A stretch of DNA of 12,714 nt. It comes from Anaerolineae bacterium (GTDB lineage Bacteria; Chloroflexota; Anaerolineae; Promineifilales; Promineifilaceae). Location of the stretch: NCBI GenBank assembly GCA_028277515.1, contig JANQGC010000297.1, positions 1-12,714 on the forward strand, in the 5' to 3' direction. Below the pieces are notes generated by a model. The model worked only from the letters and a program-made list of their open reading frames with translations. It had not been told where the DNA came from and did not search any database. Shown here piece after piece: positions 6,009 to 12,714 of the stretch; position 1 is the stretch's first letter; every line of letters starts with the position of its first letter. The position numbers were made by a program, and so were the translations under genes.

Positions 6009-8170
6009 AGGAAAGAAAAGGTCAGCGGGTAAAGACGCCGACCGTCCTGCAGATGGAGGCGGTGGAATGTGGCGCGGCGGCGTTGGCTATTCTGTTAGGC
6101 TATTTCGGCCGTTATGTGCCCCTGGAAGAACTGCGCATCGCCTGTGGCGTTTCACGCGATGGCAGCAAGGCGGCCAACATTCTGAAGGCCGCCCGCGCCT
6201 ATGGCCTGGAGGGAGCGTGGTATAAACGTTCGATGGAGCATTTGCTGGAACGGCCGTTCCCGGTGATCGTCTTTTGGAACTTCAATCATTTTTTGGTGGT
6301 CGAAGGGATCAAAGGGGAGACGGTTTATCTCAACGATCCGGCCATGGGTCCCCGGCGGGTGACCCTGGAGGAATTTTCCGATTCATATACCGGCATTGTT
6401 CTGGAGATGGAGCCGGGCGCGGCCTTTCAAACCAGCGGGCGGCGCAGCACCATCTGGTCCGGATTGTGGCAGCGCATGCGCGGTCAGAGCGCAGCCTTTG
6501 CTTATCTATTGGTGATCAGCCTGCTGCTGGTTGTGCCCACCATTCTTGTGCCCGGCCTGTTGCAGGTTTTCATCAACCAGGTGCTGGTCAAAGGATTGCA
6601 AAGCTGGTTAGGACCGCTGGTGATCGGCTTGTTTCTGGCGCTGATCGCCACCGCGGGCTTAACCTGGTTGCAGTCCAGCCTACTGTTGCGGGTGGAAATG
6701 CGTTTTGCGCTGACCCAATCAGCATTGTTCATGTGGCATGTTTTCCGCCTGCCACAGAATTTCTTCGACCAACGCTATATTGGCGACATCAGCAGCCGGG
6801 TTAAGGCCAACGATAAAATCGCTACTTTAATCGGCAGCGGCTTTGGCGCGGCGCTGTTGAACAGTCTCATGTCCATTTTTGTCATTCTGGTCATGCTTAC
6901 TTACTCTCCTATTTTGACGGCCATCGCCGTTATCACCCCCATCATGGCTTTTGTCATGCTGCGCCTGGTGGAACGAAGACGCGTCGATGTGGCGATGCAG
7001 TTGGAGGTGGAAGAAGCCAAGCTGATGGCCACTTCGGTGATCGGGCTGAAAACAATTGAGACCTTGAAGGCCACCGGTGGGGAGGATGACTTTTTCGCCC
7101 GGTGGGCCGGATACCATGCGCGCACGCTGAATACGGAGCAGCGCCTGTCCCGCTATGAGGTGTTGACCAATGCTTTTTCGCCGCTTTTTCAAGGGCTGAC
7201 CACGGCCGCAATTCTGGGTGTGGGCAGTTATTTGGTGATTGAAGGGGCGCTCACTCTGGGCGCTTTGATCGCTTTCCAGGTGTTGGCGCTCACGTTTCAG
7301 AACCAGTTCAAGCGCCTGATTGAGGTGGTGAGTGAGGCGCAAACTTCCAGCGGTGATATTGCCCGGTTGGATGATGCTCTGCGCCATGATTTGGATTGGC
7401 GCTTTCAAACCCCGGAAACGGCCGCGGCTCAACGGCCGGAGGCGATGAAGGCCAGCGGGCGGCTGTCCTTAAAAGATGTCTGCTTCCGTTTCAGCCCGCT
7501 TGATCCCCCCTTCCTGGAGAACCTCTCTTTAGATCTTGGTCCAGGGCAGTGGGTTGCCCTGGTCGGCAGCTCCGGCAGCGGTAAATCAACGACGGCCAAG
7601 TTGATCAGCGGCCTATACCAACCAACCGGCGGCGACATCAGCCTGGATGGTTATCCAATGGAAGCGTGGGGTCGGGAAAAACTGGCCAATTCTATGTCTA
7701 CGGTGGACCAAAACATCGCTATTTTTGCAGGGAGCTTGATTGATAATATCACTTTGTGGGACAGTACCATCCCCCATGAGGCGGTTGTCGATGCTCTACG
7801 GGATGCACAGCTGATGGAGGTTGTGGCCACGCTGCCGGGCAATTTCGACAGCCGGTTGGAGGAAGGCGGACTTAATTTAAGCGGCGGCCAGCGGCAGCGG
7901 GTGGAAATCGCACGCGCCCTGGTGCGCAATCCTTCCCTGATTATTTTCGATGAGGCGACCTCAGCCCTGGACCCGGTCACTGAACTGCGCATCGCCCAGG
8001 CGCTGCGCCGCAGGGGCTGTGCGGCAGTGATTGTCGCCCATCGTTTAAGCACCATACGCGATGCTGATGAGATTGTCGTGCTAAAGAAGGGCAAGGTTGT
8101 CGAGCGAGGCAGGCACAAGGACTTGATTGCGGCCGATGGTGAATACCGGCAGTTGATCGCGGATGAATGA
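6005..8170 (+). CDS. NHLM-type peptidase-containing ABC transporter (PCAT)
   Basis: This 721-residue inner-membrane protein cleaves the leader after Gly-Gly and drives export of the modified core. The N-terminal C39 cysteine peptidase has Gln16, Cys22 in MEAVECGAAAL, His95 in FNHFLVVEG and Asp111 in NDPA, so the catalytic set is complete. The transmembrane domain covers about 160-440. The nucleotide-binding domain is intact: Walker A GSSGSGKST (521-529, Lys527), signature LSGGQ (625-629), Walker B LIIFDE (645-650) and H-loop His679. It overlaps the HlyD-like gene by four bases (ATGA). The double-glycine end of the precursor leader is the expected substrate, and the pairing with the next ABC gene is typical of NHLM systems. 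Confidence 0.95.
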   Translation: MKERKGQRVKTPTVLQMEAVECGAAALAILLGYFGRYVPLEELRIACGVSRDGSKAANILKAARAYGLEGAWYKRSMEHLLERPFPVIVFWNFNHFLVVEGIKGETVYLNDPAMGPRRVTLEEFSDSYTGIVLEMEPGAAFQTSGRRSTIWSGLWQRMRGQSAAFAYLLVISLLLVVPTILVPGLLQVFINQVLVKGLQSWLGPLVIGLFLALIATAGLTWLQSSLLLRVEMRFALTQSALFMWHVFRLPQNFFDQRYIGDISSRVKANDKIATLIGSGFGAALLNSLMSIFVILVMLTYSPILTAIAVITPIMAFVMLRLVERRRVDVAMQLEVEEAKLMATSVIGLKTIETLKATGGEDDFFARWAGYHARTLNTEQRLSRYEVLTNAFSPLFQGLTTAAILGVGSYLVIEGALTLGALIAFQVLALTFQNQFKRLIEVVSEAQTSSGDIARLDDALRHDLDWRFQTPETAAAQRPEAMKASGRLSLKDVCFRFSPLDPPFLENLSLDLGPGQWVALVGSSGSGKSTTAKLISGLYQPTGGDISLDGYPMEAWGREKLANSMSTVDQNIAIFAGSLIDNITLWDSTIPHEAVVDALRDAQLMEVVATLPGNFDSRLEEGGLNLSGGQRQRVEIARALVRNPSLIIFDEATSALDPVTELRIAQALRRRGCAAVIVAHRLSTIRDADEIVVLKKGKVVERGRHKDLIAADGEYRQLIADE

Positions 8171-8172
8171 TC

Positions 8173-8209
8173 AAAAACCCGGAAATTTGAAATAAATGTG
8201 AAGGTTTTT
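8173..8209 (+). repeat. Short inverted repeat overlapping the ribosome binding site of the second ABC gene
   Basis: AAAAACC (8173-8179) and GGTTTTT (8203-8209) can pair in the 41-base gap between the two ABC genes. The right arm includes part of the AAGG Shine-Dalgarno (8201-8204) that precedes the TTG start at 8212. If formed, the stem would reduce translation of that gene. The stem is short and AT-rich with a 23-base loop, so its stability is doubtful. Confidence 0.25.
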
Positions 8210-8211
8210 AA

Positions 8212-11028
8212 TTGGAAGCTGAACGGGTAAAAGACGAGCGCGAAAGCGCACAAAGGGCATACCAGCCTTTTGACCTGGCCCAGTTGGCCGGGGCGACAAC
8301 GACAGGGTCTCCCACCCATTTGTATATCGCCCGGCGGCTGGCGGATGGGACGACGGCCGAACGCTTTTATTTATGTTCCTTGCCCGCCGGGGCACTGCTT
8401 CTGCCCCTGTCGGTTTCCGGGTATGCTTTCATCGCTACGCCAACGGCCGAAACAGAGGGACCAACGACCGATCCACTGGCTGCGGGGGCACTGGCTCTAT
8501 GGCAGACAGCCGTAGCTAAAGCCCCATTTTTGGCCGATCCGAAGCCAGGGATGCTGGCCGCCAAAGCAGGTATAACCCTATCGCTTGCGGAAGGCGACCT
8601 GGTGACGGCCGATGCCCCCATATGGGCGGTTTGCGAGGGGCACGGATTTGTTATCGAGATCGGTGAGGGTGATGAATCCATCGTTCAATCTTTTGCCCCA
8701 TTGGGACCCGGGTGGCTGGTGCGTGCTCTGGCAGCATGCGAGGTTGAATTTTGGCCGCCGGAACTGTTCCTGCAAGAAAGGGGCCTGGCAGCGGTTCAAG
8801 AGACGGCCGATATCTGGGCACGGCTGGCGGCCGATTGGCTAGAAAGGGAGACCAGACGCCGGGAAGATCAGGCTCGGGCTTCACGCGATCTGTCCCACAA
8901 GGGTTATCAAGTTGCTCTGGAGCGGGTTGCCGTCGCGGCCGAAGGAGAGCATGCAGAAGTTTTAACCGCCGGACCGGTAACCGATCCCCTGGTGGCGGCT
9001 TTGCAGCACATCGGCCGCATTCAGGACATTAACATCCGAACCCCGGCCACGGATGATGCCACTCATACTTTCGAGCGGCGGTTTGCGCGGATCGCCGAGG
9101 AATCCAAGTTTCGCTACCGGCTGACTATTCTTAACGGCCGGTGGTGGGGAGAGCATGGTGTGCCGTTGCTGGCCCGGTATAAAGATGGACGGCCGCTGGC
9201 TCTGCTGCCTTCCCGAAAAGGGTATTATCGAGTAGACGGGCAAAGTGGGTCGTCCATGCTCATCGACGAAACATTTGCTGCCCAGCTTTCCGAGCAGGCT
9301 TATACGATTTACGCCACCTTTCCCCAGGAATTAGACCGGCGGCAGATGTTATCTTTTATGGGCAAGAATCTGCGCCGGGATGTTGTTTGGTTGTTAGGTG
9401 CGGCCGCGGCCGTTTCTCTTTTAGGACTGCTGGTACCCATCGTCACTGGATTGTTCGTCAATTTTGTCATCCCGGCAGCCCGTTTTCCCTTGTTAGCTGA
9501 ATTGGTGCTGATCCTGGTCGCCGTGGCCTTGGGAACCACCCTGTTTCAAGTGATCCAGGGTCTGACCACAGCGCGGGTGAATGTCTTGCTCGATCTGCGT
9601 TTGCAGCCCGCCGTTTGGGACCGGGTGATGCGCCTGCCCACCCATTTTTTCCGCAAATATGGAACCGGTGATCTGACCCTGCGCGTGCTGGGCATCAAAA
9701 CCATTAGCACGACGTTGTCAGGCACAGTAGTTGGCGGCGTATTAGCGGGCCTCTTATCTTTTTCCAGCTTCCTGGTCATGGCGCTTTACGATATTCCGCT
9801 GACCCTTTTTGCTTTGGCTTACGCGCTGGTCATGATCCTGATTCTTGTCTTTTTGATCAATCGCCAGTTGAAGTGGACGCGTGACGTATTTCACTTGATG
9901 GGGCGTGTGGAAAACTTTGTGTTGCAAATGCTGGCCAGCATCGGCAAGCTGCGCGTGGCTGCGGCCGAGGAGCGTGCCTTTGCCCGCTGGGCGAATGCTT
10001 ATGCCGGGCAGCGGGCCAGCCAGACGCAGGCCAGTGTGATCAATAATGTCATTCAAACCTTGATCGTCGCTATGCCAATTCTAGGCACAACCGGCCTGTT
10101 TTTGATTGCCGGGTCGCGGGCGGACACTATCAACAGCGGAGCTTTTATCGCTTTTAATGCCGCCTTTGGTCAGTTCACCACGGCGACGATATTTTTCGCA
10201 CAGTCCATCCTGGAATCGCTCAACGTTGTGCCCTTGTATGATCGGGTTAAACCGGTGTTGGCGGCCGTTCCGGAATTTGATCCCAGCCGGGAGGACCCAG
10301 GCCGGCTCAGCGGGGCGATTTCCATGCGCCATGTTTGCTTCCGCTACCAGGCCGGCGGCCCTATGGTGCTGGATGACATCTCCTTTGATGTGCAGCCGGG
10401 GCAGTTTGTGGCCATTGTCGGCCCTTCCGGAGCGGGAAAATCGACTATTTTGCGGCTGCTGTTAGGATTTGAAGAGCCGCTTGAGGGGGGCATTTTTTAT
10501 GATGAGCAAGATTTGTTACAGCTAGATTTACTGCGCATACGCCGCCAAATCGGCACGGTGCTGCAAAATGTGGGTTTGATTCCGGGCAGCATCTATGACA
10601 ATATATCCGGAGCCGCGGCGATCAGCCGCGAACGGGTGATGGAGGCAGCGGAGATGGCCGGTTTCGCTGATGATATTGAGGCTATGCCGATGGGCCTGGA
10701 AACGATGATCAGCGAAGGAGGCGGCAACTTGTCCGGTGGGCAGCAGCAGCGATTGATGGTCGCCCGTGTTTTAGTTCGCCGGCCGCAGATTATCTTTTTT
10801 GATGAAGCGACCAGCGCCCTGGATAATCGCACGCAGGCGACGGTGACGGAAAGCCTGGAGAAATTCCAGACCACGCGGGTGGTGATCGCTCATCGCCTGA
10901 GTACAATTCGCCAGGCGGATATGATTTTGGTGGTTGACGGCGGCCGAATTGTGCAGCGTGGTTCTTTTGAGGAATTGGTCAAGCAGCACGGGCTTTTTAA
11001 GGCACTGGCGGAAAGACAGGTTGTATAA
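8212..11028 (+). CDS. NHLM-type ABC transporter, ATP-binding/permease subunit without peptidase
   Basis: This is the second ABC protein (938 residues) of the NHLM export pair, expected to act with the peptidase-ABC protein in the inner membrane. Residues 1 to about 385 form a long soluble N-terminal region with no C39 catalytic residues; its role is not known to me. The transmembrane domain runs about 388-670. The nucleotide-binding domain is complete: Walker A GPSGAGKST (737-745, Lys743), signature LSGGQ (840-844), Walker B IIFFDE ending Asp864-Glu865, and H-loop His894. The start is a TTG: a stop codon (TAA, 8209-8211) directly precedes it in frame, and AAGG (8201-8204) sits seven bases upstream. 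No in-frame ATG occurs for a long way downstream. Weak initiation may keep its level below the other exporter parts. Confidence 0.92.
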   Translation: MEAERVKDERESAQRAYQPFDLAQLAGATTTGSPTHLYIARRLADGTTAERFYLCSLPAGALLLPLSVSGYAFIATPTAETEGPTTDPLAAGALALWQTAVAKAPFLADPKPGMLAAKAGITLSLAEGDLVTADAPIWAVCEGHGFVIEIGEGDESIVQSFAPLGPGWLVRALAACEVEFWPPELFLQERGLAAVQETADIWARLAADWLERETRRREDQARASRDLSHKGYQVALERVAVAAEGEHAEVLTAGPVTDPLVAALQHIGRIQDINIRTPATDDATHTFERRFARIAEESKFRYRLTILNGRWWGEHGVPLLARYKDGRPLALLPSRKGYYRVDGQSGSSMLIDETFAAQLSEQAYTIYATFPQELDRRQMLSFMGKNLRRDVVWLLGAAAAVSLLGLLVPIVTGLFVNFVIPAARFPLLAELVLILVAVALGTTLFQVIQGLTTARVNVLLDLRLQPAVWDRVMRLPTHFFRKYGTGDLTLRVLGIKTISTTLSGTVVGGVLAGLLSFSSFLVMALYDIPLTLFALAYALVMILILVFLINRQLKWTRDVFHLMGRVENFVLQMLASIGKLRVAAAEERAFARWANAYAGQRASQTQASVINNVIQTLIVAMPILGTTGLFLIAGSRADTINSGAFIAFNAAFGQFTTATIFFAQSILESLNVVPLYDRVKPVLAAVPEFDPSREDPGRLSGAISMRHVCFRYQAGGPMVLDDISFDVQPGQFVAIVGPSGAGKSTILRLLLGFEEPLEGGIFYDEQDLLQLDLLRIRRQIGTVLQNVGLIPGSIYDNISGAAAISRERVMEAAEMAGFADDIEAMPMGLETMISEGGGNLSGGQQQRLMVARVLVRRPQIIFFDEATSALDNRTQATVTESLEKFQTTRVVIAHRLSTIRQADMILVVDGGRIVQRGSFEELVKQHGLFKALAERQVV

Positions 11029-11038
11029 ATGAGAGCAT

Positions 11039-11130
11039 GGGACGCGGAGAAAAAGAGAAGAAAATTGTTGAATTGCTGAACGGTGAATTGTTAATAGGAC
11101 GCGGACAAGCACGGATAGCGCGGAGAAAAA
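11039..11130. repeat. Spacer with a direct repeat of CGCGGAGAAAAA
   Basis: The 102-base gap after the second ABC gene contains CGCGGAGAAAAA twice (11043-11054 and 11119-11130), GGACGCGGA twice (11040 and 11097) and TGAATTG twice between them. The text is purine-rich and unlike the coding sequence around it. It resembles the degenerate CGCGGA/CACGGA dispersed tracts I recall from some Chloroflexota and Planctomycetota genomes, but that link is from memory. The right copy supplies the Shine-Dalgarno of the next gene. No terminator is seen here. Confidence 0.5.
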
Positions 11131-12714
11131 ATGATGCTTAATTACCTGGCTCAAAAGGTCAAGCTATCGGAAATCAGCGGCCGTTTGCGTTATGCGCAAG
11201 GGGATGTGTTGATCGTTGTGCCGCCGTTTGCCCGGCTGGTTTATCCACCACTGGCGGCGCATCTGCTGCAAGGCAGCGCGGCGGCGGCCGGTTATAAGGT
11301 CAGTGTCTTTTATGCTAATCTGCACCTGGCGGCGCTGATCGGTACACAAAAATATGCGCTGATTTCGGAAACTCTGCCTATTTTCATGGCTGCCTCGCGG
11401 CTCTTCGCGCCCAAGGCTTATGATATCCTGGCGGATGATGCCCTGCTGGACCTGGCCGGCGTGGTTGAAGATTTGAATGATAAGCAAGGGCGCGCCTGGC
11501 GGGAGTTGCTGCGTATTCCCATTGAGAGAACCCTGGCTGAATTGGATGTGGCGACCATGCGCTCGCTGGTCGAGGAAATCAGCCGTTGGGTGGATGATAT
11601 CGCCGCCACCGCGGTTGGACTGGATTTTAATGTGGTTGGTTTGACTTCTACGTTTGAGCAAACCGGGGCCAGTGTGGCGTTGATCCGGCGGATTAAAGCG
11701 TTAGCCCCGCAAAAGATAACGATCATCGGCGGGGCCAACTGCGAGGGGGAGATGGCCGAAGGGGTAGCCGGTTTGAGTCCGGCCATTGATTATGTTTTTC
11801 GCGGGGAGGGGGAAACGGCGCTGGTTGATTTCCTGGATATGCTGCGGCGCGGGCAGCGGCCATTGAATCGCATCATCAGCGCCCAAAAACATACCGATCT
11901 GAGTGCACTGCCCCGTCCACTATATGATGAATATTTCGATCAGTTTGACCTCTTTTTACCCAAGCTGAGCCACCTTAAAGGGAGAATCCAGCTATCCTAT
12001 GAAACCAGCCGTGGATGTTGGTGGGGCCAGAAGACAGTTTGCACCTTCTGCGGCTTGAATGGGGAACAGCTTTCGTTCCGACAAAAAGAACCTGGGCAAG
12101 CGGTCGCCGATCTAAAATCTATGCTCGGCCTCTACCCGACGAATAAGATATACATGGTCGATACGATCATGCCTTATCAATTTTTCAGGACGTTTCTGCC
12201 GCAGGTGGCAAGGGAATTGCCACCTGATAAGGAAATCTTTTATGAGCAAAAATCAAACCTCAGTTTACAGCAGGTGCTGGCCCTGCGCCGGGCAGGGGTG
12301 AACAGTATCCAGCCAGGGATCGAGGCGCTTTCCACGTCGCTGTTAAAGCGGATGCGCAAAGGGATCAGCGCGCGGCAGAATATCGCTTTGCTGCGTTATG
12401 CTCGCGCCGCCAATCTGGACCTGGTCTGGAATCTGCTGGTTGGTTTTCCCGGCGATGTGCTGGCCGAATATGAGGAAACCCTGGCCTTGCTGCCTCTGCT
12501 GCACCACTTGCAGCCGCCGTTCTTGAATGTGCTCTGGCCGGTGACTATCCAACGCTTCAGCGCTTATTTTGAACAGCCTGAGCGGTATGGGTTGGAGAGT
12601 TTGCAGCCGTTCAGCGGCTATGAGGCGGTTCTGCCGGAGGCGTATGATGCGCGAAAGGTGGCTTACTTTTTTACAGCCGATTATGAATGCGCGGTCTATG
12701 ACCATCCGCATATG
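11131..12714 (+). CDS. RiPP maturation radical SAM protein, B12-binding type (3' end missing)
   Basis: 528 codons are visible and the frame stays open to the window edge, so the C-terminus is missing (relatives are about 600-650 residues, from memory). The N-terminal half carries a cobalamin-binding-like Rossmann domain (about 165-235) with GLTSTFEQTGASVALIRR and IIGGANCEG. The radical SAM core has Cys296, Cys304 and Cys307 in SRGCWWGQKTVCTFCGLNG, a CX7CX2C cluster-binding motif instead of the usual CX3CX2C, as in the 'RiPP maturation radical SAM protein 1' family. Such enzymes, like PoyC-related proteins, C-methylate unactivated carbons of RiPP cores; that reaction is inferred here. GGAG (11122-11125), part of the upstream repeat, is the Shine-Dalgarno. 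The ATG at 11134 is an equally possible start. The gene runs in the same direction as the transporters and likely belongs to the cluster, though a separate promoter cannot be excluded. Confidence 0.9.
   Translation, partial: MMLNYLAQKVKLSEISGRLRYAQGDVLIVVPPFARLVYPPLAAHLLQGSAAAAGYKVSVFYANLHLAALIGTQKYALISETLPIFMAASRLFAPKAYDILADDALLDLAGVVEDLNDKQGRAWRELLRIPIERTLAELDVATMRSLVEEISRWVDDIAATAVGLDFNVVGLTSTFEQTGASVALIRRIKALAPQKITIIGGANCEGEMAEGVAGLSPAIDYVFRGEGETALVDFLDMLRRGQRPLNRIISAQKHTDLSALPRPLYDEYFDQFDLFLPKLSHLKGRIQLSYETSRGCWWGQKTVCTFCGLNGEQLSFRQKEPGQAVADLKSMLGLYPTNKIYMVDTIMPYQFFRTFLPQVARELPPDKEIFYEQKSNLSLQQVLALRRAGVNSIQPGIEALSTSLLKRMRKGISARQNIALLRYARAANLDLVWNLLVGFPGDVLAEYEETLALLPLLHHLQPPFLNVLWPVTIQRFSAYFEQPERYGLESLQPFSGYEAVLPEAYDARKVAYFFTADYECAVYDHPHM

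Noticed and set aside
6827..7432. 201-codon antisense ORF within the peptidase-ABC gene, and similar long antisense ORFs (for example 7651-8319)
   Set aside because: They lie opposite well-supported ABC domains, have low-complexity compositions and show no recognisable motif. They are shadows of the real frame.
11029..11079. 16-residue ORF (ATG at 11029) overlapping the end of the second ABC gene
   Set aside because: It is too short and Lys/Arg-rich, consists of the repeat spacer, and has no leader or core features. It is most likely chance.
1..12714. CRISPR arrays, tRNA or rRNA genes, transposases, integrase attachment sites
   Set aside because: I saw no regularly spaced repeats, no RNA gene signatures and no transposase or integrase motifs. 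The only direct repeat of note is the short one at 11039-11130.

Overview
The window holds most of one RiPP (ribosomally made, post-translationally modified peptide) gene cluster, read left to right on the + strand. It encodes a class II lanthipeptide precursor with a Nif11-type leader, a LanM synthetase, a cytochrome P450, a three-gene NHLM-type export and leader-cleavage system, and a partial cobalamin-binding radical SAM enzyme. The host cannot be named from this sequence. Moderate GC (roughly 53%, lower upstream of the cluster), the NHLM machinery, the Nif11-type leader and CGGCC-rich coding sequence suggest an environmental bacterium such as a Chloroflexota member, but this is a weak inference.

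Layout. Positions 1-332 are an AT-rich divergent regulatory region. At the left edge it carries the start codon and Shine-Dalgarno of a leftward gene, in the middle two adjacent perfect palindromes, and on the right a consensus -10 box. The 84-residue precursor (333-587) has a GG cleavage site and only nine core residues, with one Cys at the very end. LanM (600-3881) follows after 12 bases, and a terminator-like hairpin with a T-run lies inside its first codons. A 14-bp hairpin separates LanM from the P450 (3931-5172). The HlyD-like adaptor (5175-6008) begins 2 bases after the P450 stop and overlaps the peptidase-ABC transporter (6005-8170) by ATGA. The second NHLM ABC protein (8212-11028) starts at a TTG. 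A 102-bp spacer with a short direct repeat then leads to the radical SAM gene (11131 to the window end, truncated).

Inferred pathway. LanM dehydrates Ser/Thr in the core and closes a (methyl)lanthionine ring on the terminal Cys. The P450 oxidises or cross-links a side chain, and the radical SAM enzyme probably C-methylates. The C39 peptidase domain cuts after Gly-Gly while the two ABC proteins and the short adaptor export the product. I see no immunity gene, dedicated regulator, or electron-transfer partner for the P450. These may lie outside the window.

The most interesting points are the unusual enzyme combination on a nine-residue core, the terminator embedded in the lanM coding start, the strong hairpin before the P450, a ProcM-like CCG zinc site in LanM, and an HlyD adaptor without its helical hairpin.
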